Below, in pieces: positions 1 through 8,530 of a stretch of 64,000 nucleotides of DNA. A model generated the notes under the pieces. The model was not told the origin of the DNA. It saw only the letters and a list, made by a program, of their open reading frames with translations, and made no database searches. The position numbers and the translations under genes were made by a program. Each line of letters starts with the position of its first letter. Position 1 is the first letter of the stretch. The DNA is from Ignavibacteriales bacterium (GTDB taxonomy: Bacteria; Bacteroidota; Ignavibacteria; UBA10030; SZUA-254): NCBI GenBank assembly GCA_016218025.1, contig JACRFD010000074.1:116060-180059 (forward strand). Direction: 5' to 3'.

Positions 1-491
1 AAATGATTCATATCGTGACCTGCGTAAAGCAACAACATTTTCTCGATTGTTTCTTTACCACGTTCCGAATGCATACCGAAACGCTTCCATTCCTTAGAAG
101 ATAGAGACTTCAACAACTCTACGTTTTCTTTTCGAATAGCAGTAAACAATGCAAGTTTTTTCTTGCAATCTGCTTTTTCATAATGAAGATTCTTCGACCA
201 TTTATTTTGGTTGTAGAATTCTATTTTCGATCCCGGTTCAGAAATCACTTTTCTGAAACGATAGCTCAAGACTATCTCACCATCCGTCAGATGAGCTACA
301 ATTTGTGCTATCGACCACTTATCTTTCTTCGGAGATTTTTGCAATTGATTTTTTGCCAAGCCACGAATAGCTTTTGCGATTTCCTTCGGAGTTGATTCGA
401 ATACCTGCAATGGCGTTTTATCAACCACATAAAGAGTTAACTGTTTTGCGTATGGATTATTCTTAAGCGATGCCTTATTGATCTTTCTCAT
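1..491 (-). CDS. DinB-like putative metal-dependent protein (partial, 3' end cut by window)
   Basis: The reading frame is open from an ATG at 491 to the window edge, about 163 residues, and continues outside. Three histidines sit where the DinB/YfiT four-helix-bundle superfamily places its metal-binding triad: H67 in AHLTDGE, then H159 and H163 in GHDMNH. Residues 55-80 (KKDKWSIAQIVAHLTDGE) are typical of the first DinB helix, where the tryptophan-serine stretch precedes the first histidine. Family members are thiol-dependent transferases or damage-inducible proteins of mostly unknown substrate, so no reaction can be assigned. The gene runs in the same direction as sucC, and the sucC stop lies 35 bases upstream of its start, so it may be read through from sucC. 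The call at superfamily level is fairly sure; the function is unknown. Confidence 0.75.
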   Translation of the reverse strand, partial: MRKINKASLKNNPYAKQLTLYVVDKTPLQVFESTPKEIAKAIRGLAKNQLQKSPKKDKWSIAQIVAHLTDGEIVLSYRFRKVISEPGSKIEFYNQNKWSKNLHYEKADCKKKLALFTAIRKENVELLKSLSSKEWKRFGMHSERGKETIEKMLLLYAGHDMNH

Positions 492-526
492 TTTTAATTT
501 TTCCTTTTTAATTTTTACCGAAGGTA

Positions 527-1693
527 TCACTTCGTGAGAATTGCTTGTGTAACTTTTTTCGCAGCATCTTCAAAGCTTGAAGCGACCGCAAAGTTCAAAC
601 CGGAATTAGCAAGTATTTCTCTTGCTTCTATGGCATTTGTGCCATCAAGGCGAACAACGACCGGTAAAGTAATATTCACTTGCTTCGCCGCTTCAATAAC
701 ACCATTCGCCACACGGTCACAGCGTACAATTCCGCCGAATATATTTATGAGAACTGCTTTAACGTTTTTATCTGAAAGAATAATTTTGAATCCGTTAGAA
801 ACCGTTTCAACATTTGCGCCGCCGCCGACATCTAGGAAGTTTGCCGGCTCGCCGCCTGCTAATTTAATGATATCCATCGTTGCCATCGCAAGTCCGGCAC
901 CGTTAACCATACATCCAACATTGCCATCGAGTTTAATGTAATTCAGATTGTATTTCGACGCTTCAATTTCCAACGGTTCTTCTTCATCAAGATCACGCAT
1001 CGCAAGAATATCGGTATGACGGAAAAGAGCATTATCATCGAAATTCATTTTCGCATCTAACGCTAACACGTTTCCATCGGTGGTAATGACTAACGGATTT
1101 ATTTCTGCTAATGATGCATCCGTTTCCTCATAAACCCGATAAAGTGACATCAGGAATTTAACTGCATTTTTTAACACATCACCAGATAATCCCAACCCGA
1201 ATGCCAACTTACGCGCCTGAAAATCTTTGAAACCGATAGATGGACTGACTGTCTCCTTCAATATTTTTTCAGGCATTTCTGCCGCAACTTTTTCTATTTC
1301 CACGCCACCTTCGGTTGATGCCATCACGACGTTTTGTGACTTTGCACGATCAAGCGTAATTCCAACATACAGTTCTTTTGCAATCGAAATCCCTTGCTCG
1401 ATAAGAAGTCGTTTTACAATTTTCCCATCCGGTCCGGTTTGATGTGTAATCAACCGCATTCCTAATATTTGTGATGCGAGCTGGCGAACCTCATCCAAAC
1501 TTTTGGCAATTTTCACTCCACCGCCTTTGCCACGACCACCGGCGTGGATTTGCGCTTTCACAACCCACACGTTTCCGCCAATACTTTGAGCAACTTTCAC
1601 TGCCTCATCGACAGAGAAAGCAACTCCGCCTTGTGGGACAGCCACACCAAATTTCTTTAATATTTCTTTTCCTTGATATTCGTGTATTTTCAT
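527..1693 (-). CDS. sucC: Succinyl-CoA synthetase beta subunit (ADP-forming)
   Basis: Beta subunit of the TCA-cycle enzyme that converts succinyl-CoA to succinate with substrate-level formation of ATP; it works as a complex with SucD, which is not in this window. The 388 residues match the usual length. An N-terminal ATP-grasp domain (about 1-235) carries the glycine-rich [14 protein letters not shown] loop, and the C-terminal CoA-ligase domain has the [11 protein letters not shown] and [10 protein letters not shown] signatures. The ATG at 1693 has CGGAG six bases upstream. The first 16 codons plus 11 upstream bases are repeated perfectly 1783 bases away (3428-3487), with a nuclease/toxin/antitoxin cassette between. 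The gene is therefore intact but cut off from the sequence that presumably once lay upstream of it. Product assignment is very secure. Confidence 0.97.
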   Translation of the reverse strand: MKIHEYQGKEILKKFGVAVPQGGVAFSVDEAVKVAQSIGGNVWVVKAQIHAGGRGKGGGVKIAKSLDEVRQLASQILGMRLITHQTGPDGKIVKRLLIEQGISIAKELYVGITLDRAKSQNVVMASTEGGVEIEKVAAEMPEKILKETVSPSIGFKDFQARKLAFGLGLSGDVLKNAVKFLMSLYRVYEETDASLAEINPLVITTDGNVLALDAKMNFDDNALFRHTDILAMRDLDEEEPLEIEASKYNLNYIKLDGNVGCMVNGAGLAMATMDIIKLAGGEPANFLDVGGGANVETVSNGFKIILSDKNVKAVLINIFGGIVRCDRVANGVIEAAKQVNITLPVVVRLDGTNAIEAREILANSGLNFAVASSFEDAAKKVTQAILTK

Positions 1694-1704
1694 TCTTTAC
1701 TCCG
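1645..1704. repeat. Direct repeat copy 1 (sucC 5' end, functional copy)
   Basis: This 60-base stretch covers the ribosome-binding region, ATG and first 16 codons of sucC. It is identical at every position to 3428-3487. After the 60 matching bases the second copy has one extra G, and then five more bases (TTAAT) agree. The two copies bracket the 1783-base cassette holding the nuclease-like gene and the toxin-antitoxin pair. Confidence 0.95.
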
Positions 1705-1725
1705 TTAATTCTGTTTTATTCACAA

Positions 1726-2766
1726 TTATAACAAATATTTTTCTTTAAATAGTTTTAACCAATTTTTATCCGTTTCAGAAAATTGTTCCAATGTTTGAAC
1801 CACATCTTCTAAATTCCATCGTATAAAAATGGATTTGTCTTTTAGTAATTTTCTAAATTTCTCCTCGGTATTCTCTTTTTTAACTTTCCAAAGGACCTCA
1901 TTACCTTGCAGTGAAATTACACCAAAAAGATATTCATCATATTCGTTTGCTTTTGATGTTTGGTAGGCAAGCAGCATGTTCCGCCAGAGCTGATTAAGCG
2001 AATACTCAAATGGACATGATTTCTGTGATTTTAGCGACTTGACATTAAAAGGGTTATTAGCATCATCCAATGTTAATTCCCAATTTTTATATCTGGGCTT
2101 TCGATATGAACAATCATTGAATGAATAATAACTGTTAGAGTGGCAATTTGCATGTTTTTTCTTCCTTCCACAGTTGCTAAATTCAGATTCAATATATTTG
2201 AACTCAATGAGTAATAGTCCTTTTTGATTATTCCCGTAATTATAATCAATACGGACATCCGCATCTGTCCCTGACCACCGCCCTTGATCACCAATAGATT
2301 CATCGTTGTCCGAAGATGTATGGGGAGTAAATTCAATTACGAGCTTAGTGATTGTAGTAAGTTCTTTCTTCAAAAGAATAGAAAAAAGCTTCCGTGTTAA
2401 CTCTTTATCCTGCTGAAGTGGAACAAAGAGATTACAGCAACATGGAGTTGAAGCACAGAGATTATTCAAAATGCGAGAGTAATCCACCTTTGTGTCTTTG
2501 GCAAACCGTTTTTTTACTCCTTCAAATATCTTTGGAAATAAAAAATTCAATCCCTGATTTGCCATTTCTTCATTCAGGAGGTGTGCATAAGCTGTACCAC
2601 CTTTATTATTTTTATCTTTTTTCGATTTCCCAAAAGAAGATTTATTTACTTGAGTGATTGCATTTTTGCTAACATTATACGCTGCCATTCTTCTGTACTG
2701 TTCGATAGCATATTTACTTCCAGTTTTATAGATATATTCTTCAGGGATTTTTACATTCGTTGACAT
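1726..2766 (-). CDS. PD-(D/E)XK nuclease-like hypothetical protein
   Basis: A 346-residue protein of no recognised named family. It contains a plausible PD-(D/E)XK nuclease core: acidic D168/D170 in GTDADVRIDY, a short hairpin, then LLIEFKY with the E188-x-K190 pair, preceded by a glutamate in LVIEF. The middle is unusually rich in Cys and His (CGRKKKHANCHSNSYY, about 199-215), which could bind metal. The C-terminal half has a CPFEYSLNQLWRN stretch, as in uncharacterised orphan restriction-like proteins. It lies in the same direction between the toxin gene (64-base gap) and sucC (32-base gap), so it is probably co-transcribed with the toxin-antitoxin pair. The whole cassette is bracketed by the sucC 60-bp repeat. 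A defence role is inference; the nuclease fold call rests on motif spacing only. Confidence 0.6.
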   Translation of the reverse strand: MSTNVKIPEEYIYKTGSKYAIEQYRRMAAYNVSKNAITQVNKSSFGKSKKDKNNKGGTAYAHLLNEEMANQGLNFLFPKIFEGVKKRFAKDTKVDYSRILNNLCASTPCCCNLFVPLQQDKELTRKLFSILLKKELTTITKLVIEFTPHTSSDNDESIGDQGRWSGTDADVRIDYNYGNNQKGLLLIEFKYIESEFSNCGRKKKHANCHSNSYYSFNDCSYRKPRYKNWELTLDDANNPFNVKSLKSQKSCPFEYSLNQLWRNMLLAYQTSKANEYDEYLFGVISLQGNEVLWKVKKENTEEKFRKLLKDKSIFIRWNLEDVVQTLEQFSETDKNWLKLFKEKYLL

Positions 2767-2830
2767 GTCTGTTTTAATTGTATTTATTTCACTTTCGTCA
2801 CAATCGACTTCACTGTTCTTCCTGTTTATC

Positions 2831-3091
2831 TTAAGTTCTATAAATATCTTTCCGATGCTTACAATGGAGTAAAATCACAGTGTGGTTATTATCGTCAATT
2901 TCATATCGAATTCTATAATCGCCAACTCTTATACGATATTCATTTTCGTAGCTTTTCAATTTAACACTCCCAAATGATCTAGGATTTTCTTTTAACTTCA
3001 AGACTTGCTCTATGATTTTACCTTTGATGTTTTCTGGCAAAATACCAAGTTGCTTTTGTACTGGTTTTGGAATTACTATTTGATAATTCAC
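2831..3091 (-). CDS. RelE/ParE-family toxin
   Basis: An 86-residue protein with the compact RelE/ParE layout: N-terminal helices (VQKQLGILPENIKGKIIEQVLKL), then the beta-sheet KLKSYENEYRIRVGDYRIRYEID and a C-terminal LLHCKHRKDIYRT. The RVGDYRIRYEI stretch and terminal His-Arg-Lys-x-x-Tyr are the usual signature. Family members inhibit translation by cutting mRNA at the ribosome or, for ParE, poison gyrase; the sequence alone does not tell which. The gene starts 6 bases after the upstream antitoxin stop, so the two form one operon with the antitoxin first. The nuclease-like gene follows after 64 bases. Confidence 0.85.
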   Translation of the reverse strand: MNYQIVIPKPVQKQLGILPENIKGKIIEQVLKLKENPRSFGSVKLKSYENEYRIRVGDYRIRYEIDDNNHTVILLHCKHRKDIYRT

Positions 3092-3097
3092 GATTGC

Positions 3098-3340
3098 TTA
3101 CTTGTGTTGCTCATTAATGAATTCATCAATTGTTTTGTAGTCCCCTGCTTTATAAGCTGCCCGGGCTTCATGTATCTCTGCCCTGATGACAGGATCATTT
3201 TCAAAAAGGTTTTCCTCTAAATTTGCAATTTCATCATCAAGCAGTCTAAACAATCGAATTTTATCTCGTAGATCAAGTTTAGTTATTGAATCTATAAGTG
3301 ATTGAAGAGGAACAGAAATATTTACATTTTCCGTTAGCAT
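3098..3340 (-). CDS. Antitoxin of the adjacent RelE/ParE-type toxin
   Basis: An 80-residue acidic protein (MLTENVNISVPLQSLIDSI...) with an extended N-terminus, a helical middle (LRDKIRLFRLLDDEIANLEENL) and a C-terminal AGDYKTIDEFINEQHK tail. Its size, charge and position directly before the toxin identify it as the cognate antitoxin; the fold is not a clear RelB, Phd or MazE match. A strong promoter lies just upstream (TTGTAT, 17 bases, TATAAT), and AAGGA lies a few bases before the ATG. Antitoxins of this kind usually repress their own operon. If so, expression of the downstream nuclease-like gene, and possibly sucC, would respond to it; that last step is inference. Confidence 0.75.
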   Translation of the reverse strand: MLTENVNISVPLQSLIDSITKLDLRDKIRLFRLLDDEIANLEENLFENDPVIRAEIHEARAAYKAGDYKTIDEFINEQHK

Positions 3341-3373
3341 AATTGACTATCCTTTGTTTTTCTTCTTTAAGAA

Positions 3374-3402
3374 ATTATACGATTTTCACACCTTTCATAC
3401 AA
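3374..3402 (-). promoter_or_regulatory. Promoter of the toxin-antitoxin operon
   Basis: On the minus strand a -35 element TTGTAT (3397-3402) is followed by exactly 17 bases and a consensus -10 element TATAAT (3374-3379). The antitoxin ATG lies 33 bases downstream with AAGGA before it. The site lies inside the repeat-bracketed cassette. Confidence 0.65.
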
Positions 3403-3427
3403 ATTATCACGTGTAAACTGTGCTGAT

Positions 3428-3487
3428 CACCAAATTTCTTTAATATTTCTTTTCCTTGATATTCGTGTATTTTCATTCTTTACTCCG
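3428..3487. repeat. Direct repeat copy 2 (orphan sucC 5' end)
   Basis: This is a perfect 60-base copy of 1645-1704. On the minus strand it encodes the start codon and first 16 residues of SucC ([16 protein letters not shown]) and then runs into unrelated sequence, so it makes only a stub. An SD-like CCGGAG precedes the ATG at 3476. This copy is joined to what is presumably the original sequence upstream of sucC (3488-3634). Confidence 0.93.
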
Positions 3488-3634
3488 GTTAATAAACTTT
3501 AGTATTTTTCTGGTCGATTAGCATTTAATTTACAAAGATTATGTCTTTTAATAAATAGTATTTAAGTCGTTGAGTATTTGAGTAGTTGAGATTTTTCATT
3601 TGAGACTTTTTTTACTCAAATACTCTGTACTCAT

Positions 3635-5191
3635 CTACTTAATTTTCGTTGCAATTGATTTTGCCTGCATAAACAACAGCAGGTAATCCTGCCCGCCTGC
3701 TTTGGAATCGGTTCCGCTCATATTGAACCCGCCGAAAGGATGAGCGCCAACCATGGCACCCGTGCATTTACGGTTGAGATATAGATTGCCGCAATGAAAT
3801 TCTTTTCTTGCCCGTTCAATCTTCTTTTTATTTTTCGAATAAACTGCACCCGTCAGACCAAACTCGGTACCGTTGGCAATCTCAAGCGCGTGATCGAAAT
3901 TCTTTGCTTTGATTACTGCAAGCACCGGTCCGAAAATCTCTTCCTGCGCGATAGTTGCCGTAGGCTCAACATCTGCTATTATTGTTGGGCGTAGAAAATA
4001 TCCATCACCGGGAGCGCGATTGCCACCCGCTATCAATCGTCCGCCTTCCTTCTGACCGATTTCAATATACTGCTGAATTTTTTCCATCGATCCTTTGTTC
4101 ACAACCGGTCCCATAAAATTACTGAGAATTTTTGATGGACCAACTGTGATCGATTCTGCTTTCGGTTTCAACATCTGCACAAATTTATCGTAAACTTTCT
4201 CATCAACAATGGCGCGGGAACATGCGGAACATTTCTGTCCCTGGAATCCATACGCCGCAACTATGACACCCGCCGCGGCTTCTTCAAGATTCGCTTCGCT
4301 ATCGACAATGATCGCATCTTTGCCGCCCATCTCTGCCACAACGCGCTTCAGCCAGATTTGTCCGGGTTGAACTTTCGCCGCTTCCTGATAAATATGAATT
4401 CCAACTTCCTTCGAACCCGTGAAAGAAACAAATCTCACTTTTGGATGTTTCACCAAAGTATCTCCAACGGCACTGCCGGGTCCGGCAACAAAGTTAATAA
4501 CGCCGGCAGGTATTCCGGCTTCTTGCATCACTTCCATAAACTTGTAACCAATGAGCGGTGAATCGCTGGACGGCTTCAGCACAACAGTATTGCCTGTAAC
4601 AGCCGCGGCAGTTGTCATGCCGGCAAGAATAGCCATCGGAAAATTCCACGGCGGCACAACTAAACCGACACCAATTGGAATATACTCAAGCTCGTCCTTC
4701 TCACCCGGAAGCTGAACTGCTGTCTTTGCGTTTGCATAGCGCAGCATTTCTCTGGCGTAAAATTCGAGGAAGTCGATTGCCTCTGCAGTATCGCCATCTG
4801 CTTCGGGCCAGGTTTTTCCGACTTCAAGTATCATGGTTGCGTTAATTTCGAAACGTCGTTTGCGCATAATCTTCGCCGCTTTGAAAAGATATTGCGCACG
4901 TTTTACCGGCGGAACCCAGCGCCACTCTTCGAATTTCTTCAGAGCAATATCCAATGCTTTTAGTGCATCGTCGGCAGTTCCTTTCTGGAAAACACCAACA
5001 ACCTGATTCGGATCGGATGGATTGAGAGAATTAAATTTAGCGCTTGAATAAACTTTCTCGCCTCCGATTATATTCGGATATTCTTTGCCGAACTGCGATT
5101 CAAGTTTTGCGATTGCCTGTTCTTGTTTTTTCCGATTAGCCGTTTTCGACCAATCGATGTATGGTTCATTTTTAAATTTTGGGATTGACAT
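3635..5191 (-). CDS. pruA: 1-pyrroline-5-carboxylate (glutamate-semialdehyde) dehydrogenase
   Basis: NAD-dependent enzyme for the second step of proline breakdown, oxidising glutamate gamma-semialdehyde to glutamate. The 518 residues match the stand-alone bacterial form. Visible motifs are VVPPWNFPMAILAGM and VLKPSSDSP (cofactor pocket), FTGSKEVG, the EMGGKDAIIVD region with the general-base glutamate, and GQKCSACSRAI with the catalytic cysteine. A proline dehydrogenase gene is not visible nearby. An orphan hicB gene lies 84 bases upstream in the same direction. The ATG at 5191 has an SD-like GGAG upstream. The family is clear; aldehyde dehydrogenase subfamily rests on length and the C-terminal GGFNMSGTDSKAGG motif. 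Confidence 0.92.
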   Translation of the reverse strand: MSIPKFKNEPYIDWSKTANRKKQEQAIAKLESQFGKEYPNIIGGEKVYSSAKFNSLNPSDPNQVVGVFQKGTADDALKALDIALKKFEEWRWVPPVKRAQYLFKAAKIMRKRRFEINATMILEVGKTWPEADGDTAEAIDFLEFYAREMLRYANAKTAVQLPGEKDELEYIPIGVGLVVPPWNFPMAILAGMTTAAAVTGNTVVLKPSSDSPLIGYKFMEVMQEAGIPAGVINFVAGPGSAVGDTLVKHPKVRFVSFTGSKEVGIHIYQEAAKVQPGQIWLKRVVAEMGGKDAIIVDSEANLEEAAAGVIVAAYGFQGQKCSACSRAIVDEKVYDKFVQMLKPKAESITVGPSKILSNFMGPVVNKGSMEKIQQYIEIGQKEGGRLIAGGNRAPGDGYFLRPTIIADVEPTATIAQEEIFGPVLAVIKAKNFDHALEIANGTEFGLTGAVYSKNKKKIERARKEFHCGNLYLNRKCTGAMVGAHPFGGFNMSGTDSKAGGQDYLLLFMQAKSIATKIK

Positions 5192-5275
5192 AATTTCTCC
5201 GTTTTATGTTTCAAGTTACAGAATCAAGGTTTCAAAATTTTCTATTTCTTATCTCAATTATTATTGTTCATTCAT

Positions 5276-5482
5276 CTATACAGCAACAACGAATGCTCCA
5301 AAATGTTCTTCAGGCACAGGTAGGTTGTCCTCTTTCAATGCCTCCACATAACCTTCGATCGCTTCACGAATATTTGTAAGCGCATCTTCTTTGGTTTTAC
5401 CCTGACTGATACAGCCGGGTAAACTTGGGCACTCTGCAATCCAAAACCCGTCTTCTCCCGGATAGATGATTACTTGTCTCAT
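5276..5482 (-). CDS. Orphan HicB-like antitoxin
   Basis: A 68-residue HicB-type protein with the partial RNase H-like fold: MRQVIIYPGEDGFWIAECPSLPGCISQGKTKEDALTNIREAIEGYVEAL. The CPSLPGC and G-x-T-x-x-E-A-L-x-N-I motifs are diagnostic. No HicA toxin frame is found on either side: only 20 bases separate it from the GH3 fusion gene upstream and 84 from pruA downstream. It may regulate a remote HicA in trans or have been left after loss of the toxin. It is clearly different from the HicB at 26872-27111. Confidence 0.85.
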   Translation of the reverse strand: MRQVIIYPGEDGFWIAECPSLPGCISQGKTKEDALTNIREAIEGYVEALKEDNLPVPEEHFGAFVVAV

Positions 5483-5502
5483 ATTTTGTACCTAAAATTA
5501 TC

Positions 5503-8442
5503 TTAATTTGATACTGCTTTCATAACATCATCATGCACTTTCGGTCGAATTTGCATGATTTTGGAATTATTTCGCGTCGGATAAACACGATTGGTCAGTA
5601 ATATAACAAAAATATTTTTCTCCGGCTCAACCCAAACAGATGTTCCCGTGAAGCCGGTATGTCCGAATGATTTTTCTCCAAACAGCGAGCCAGCCGAACT
5701 GTAGCCGTTCATCGTTTTAGTATCCCATCCAAGCGCACGAGTGCTGTTTTTGTTTTGTCTTGTTGTAAAAAGCTTCACCGTTTCAGGTTTCAAGTATTGC
5801 TTGCCGGCATAGCTTCCACCGTTCATTATCATCTGCAGAAAAATAGAAAGGTCTGATGATGTTGAGAATAATCCGGCATGACCGGATACACCGCCAAGCG
5901 CAAAAGCATTTTCATCATGAACTTCACCTTGGATTAATCGTTTTCTGTAAACCGAATCGTATTCAGTCGGAGCGATTTTTTTCCATATGGATGATGAGGG
6001 ATTTCCGCCTGAGGCGGATCCGCCTTCGGCGGAATAAATTGTTGATGTCATACCTAAAGGTTTGAAGAAAACTGAATCGACATATTTATCAAGAGTGACA
6101 CCGGAAATCTTTTCAATAATCTTTCCAAGAAGAATGAAATCGAAATCGCTGTAAACTGTTGAATCACCGGTTGAATAAATCGTTTCGGTCTGATAGACTG
6201 AACCCAAAACTTCCTCAGGCGATTTGCATGACAGGTATAATCTTTTAAAAGCAGGCAGTCCGCCGTTGTGCAGAAGTAAATTCCGGATTGTTATTTTTTC
6301 TTTACCATTATTTCCGAATTCAGGAATATGTTTCACCACAGCATCATCAAGCCGGATTTTCTCTTCATCATACAATTTCATAATTGCCGATGTTGTTGCG
6401 ATAACTTTAGTAACCGATGCAATATCGTAGATGGTGGACGCACTCACTTTAGCGCTTTTAGAATTGTACTCAAATGAACCGAACGATTTATTATAAATCA
6501 CCGCACCGTCTTTTGCTACAAGAAGTTGTCCTCCGGGAAAAGCATGATCTTGAATCGCATCACTCATGATCGAATCGAGTTTGGCAAGACTATCGCGGTT
6601 CATTCCTACATTTTCCGGAACATCTTTCCTCAAAATGGATTGAGATAAATCGATTCCGCTGCCGTATGAGAATAAGCCGGGAATTGTAACAGGTAATTTT
6701 CCACCGGTTGGGATTTCTCCAAATAATGCTTCGACCACGGCTTCTGTTGAGACTTCACAATCAGAATATGTACAGACAACACTTCCGGCATTGGGGAACG
6801 CACCAATAACATATGGACTCCCTAACGATATCAGCACAATGGGTTTGCGAAGCTTCGTTAACGAATCGACAACACCGATAATACCTGATGGAAGCCCGAA
6901 AGTTCCTGAGCCGGATCGGGCTTTGGAAAATATCGGACAAACTATAATATCTGCATCAACTGCCCGCTTATAAACCGACAAATAATCAAGGGAATCACTG
7001 GAGGGATTCAACTTCACAGTTTGTAAATTTGAATATCGCTTTTTCAATTGAGTCGTAAAATAATCGCCGACAGCTTCATTCGGTGATGATGTTGAACTGC
7101 GATGAATCTCTGTCCGGTAATTCTCTGCATCTGAAACTACTACTTCGAGTATCTGTTTCTCACCAAAACGCTCAAGCGGCAGAACAGAATCATTCTTCAA
7201 AACCGTTATTGAATTCCGCGCAACCTGTTTCGCAATTGACAGATGTTCAGGGGTTGCAACAACTTCCGGTATTTTCTTCAAATCAACAAAACGGTTAGCC
7301 GATAATCCCATTGACCATTTGTATTTTAAAATCTTTCTTACAGATTCATTGATGCGTGCTTCTGAAATTCTTCCTTTCATAAGAGCGTTTTCAATTGCAT
7401 CTATTGCTTTGCCTTCATCAGGAAGAACAAGAAGTATGTCCACACCTGCTTCGACAGCTTTGACAGCGGCAGAATCCGAACCAAATCCATTTACAATCGC
7501 TCCCATATCTAAAGCGTCAGTAACTATGAGTCCATCAAAGCTCAATTCCTTTTTTAAAAGTCCGGTAATTATAGATGTAGAAAGTGTTGCTGGAATTTTA
7601 TTCGCTTCAAGAGAAGGCACTTCGAGATGCGCCACCATAACAGATTGAACATCTTGATTGATTAATCGACGAAATGGATACAATTCCACACTATCAAGCC
7701 GTGATTTTGTTTGACTGATAATCGGAAGGTCAAGATGCGAATCGGTTTGTGTATCACCATGACCGGGAAAATGTTTCGCTGTTGATATAACTCCGCCTGA
7801 TTGCGACCCTTTTGCAAATGCAGATGCCATGTCTGCAACGAGATATTGATTCTCACCAAATGACCGTGTATTGATTACAGGATTATCCGGATTGTTGTTA
7901 ACATCAGCAACAGGAGCAAATACTTGATGAACACCGATAACGCGGGATTCTTTACCAATCGCTTCACCTACTTTGTAAGCAAGCACCGTATCTCGTGTTG
8001 CGCCAATTGCCATCGCTTCCGGAAATCTTGTCCCCCTTCGAATTCGCATAGCGCTTCCCCATTCGAAATCTGCTCCGATCAACAACGGCACATTCGACAT
8101 TTCCTGAAACCGATTGATTAGCGCAGCAGTTTCGTAGACATCACCTTGAAAGAAAATCAATCCTCCAACTTTCTGTTCCTTCACCAACCGTTCGAGCCGT
8201 TTGAACTCATCACTTTGATCGCTGTAGTAATAACCATAAGCGCGTGACATTACCATCTGAGAAATTTTCTCTCTTAGCGATAAACGATTTAAGGTAAATT
8301 CAATCCATTCATTTTCACTCAAAGGTTTGATAGTTGAAACAGGAGCGCATCCTTGAATCAGAACCAATAATAAAAAGAAAAGAATTAAGATCGGGAATAA
8401 ATTAGAGGAAATTCTCATTTGGAAATTATGATAAATTGACAT
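5503..8442 (-). CDS. Lipoprotein fusing a NagZ-like GH3 beta-N-acetylglucosaminidase to a beta-lactamase-fold serine hydrolase
   Basis: A 979-residue two-enzyme fusion. A hydrophobic N-terminus ends in a lipobox (VLIQGC, Cys32), so it should be anchored to a membrane outside the cytoplasm. Residues about 45-400 are glycoside hydrolase family 3 of the NagZ type, with KHFPGHGDTQTDSH (223-236, the Asp-His acid/base motif) and VTDALDMG with the nucleophile Asp309. A linking alpha/beta GH3 C-domain follows. Residues from about 620 are a class C beta-lactamase/PBP-like domain with SVTK (near residue 677), YSD in place of the YxN motif, and HTGFTG near the end. NagZ removes GlcNAc from peptidoglycan fragments; the serine hydrolase may cut peptides or esters. 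A GlcNAc kinase lies just upstream. Two hairpin sequences are in frame at about residues 804-813. Confidence 0.9.
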   Translation of the reverse strand: MSIYHNFQMRISSNLFPILILFFLLLVLIQGCAPVSTIKPLSENEWIEFTLNRLSLREKISQMVMSRAYGYYYSDQSDEFKRLERLVKEQKVGGLIFFQGDVYETAALINRFQEMSNVPLLIGADFEWGSAMRIRRGTRFPEAMAIGATRDTVLAYKVGEAIGKESRVIGVHQVFAPVADVNNNPDNPVINTRSFGENQYLVADMASAFAKGSQSGGVISTAKHFPGHGDTQTDSHLDLPIISQTKSRLDSVELYPFRRLINQDVQSVMVAHLEVPSLEANKIPATLSTSIITGLLKKELSFDGLIVTDALDMGAIVNGFGSDSAAVKAVEAGVDILLVLPDEGKAIDAIENALMKGRISEARINESVRKILKYKWSMGLSANRFVDLKKIPEVVATPEHLSIAKQVARNSITVLKNDSVLPLERFGEKQILEVVVSDAENYRTEIHRSSTSSPNEAVGDYFTTQLKKRYSNLQTVKLNPSSDSLDYLSVYKRAVDADIIVCPIFSKARSGSGTFGLPSGIIGVVDSLTKLRKPIVLISLGSPYVIGAFPNAGSVVCTYSDCEVSTEAVVEALFGEIPTGGKLPVTIPGLFSYGSGIDLSQSILRKDVPENVGMNRDSLAKLDSIMSDAIQDHAFPGGQLLVAKDGAVIYNKSFGSFEYNSKSAKVSASTIYDIASVTKVIATTSAIMKLYDEEKIRLDDAVVKHIPEFGNNGKEKITIRNLLLHNGGLPAFKRLYLSCKSPEEVLGSVYQTETIYSTGDSTVYSDFDFILLGKIIEKISGVTLDKYVDSVFFKPLGMTSTIYSAEGGSASGGNPSSSIWKKIAPTEYDSVYRKRLIQGEVHDENAFALGGVSGHAGLFSTSSDLSIFLQMIMNGGSYAGKQYLKPETVKLFTTRQNKNSTRALGWDTKTMNGYSSAGSLFGEKSFGHTGFTGTSVWVEPEKNIFVILLTNRVYPTRNNSKIMQIRPKVHDDVMKAVSN
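6004..6033. repeat. Double palindrome inside a coding region
   Basis: Two perfect hairpins stand side by side: TCCGCC-TGA-GGCGGA (6004-6018) and TCCGCC-TTC-GGCGGA (6019-6033). They lie in frame in the serine hydrolase domain and encode ten residues, SAEGGSASGG. The composition is unlike the surrounding AT-richer coding sequence, which suggests insertion of a small palindromic element into a surface loop. Confidence 0.8.
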
Positions 8443-8530
8443 TCAATTTTAATCAAAAAAGAAGTGGAAAGCAAAAATAATTCACCGATAAATCTCTGAG
8501 AATTTGCTGGAATCTCAAAGTGAAAAAATA

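Noticed and set aside
183..395. 70-residue plus-strand frame
   Set aside because: It lies wholly opposite the DinB-like gene and has no coding features.
2073..2336. 87-residue minus-strand frame
   Set aside because: Shadow of the nuclease-like gene in another frame.
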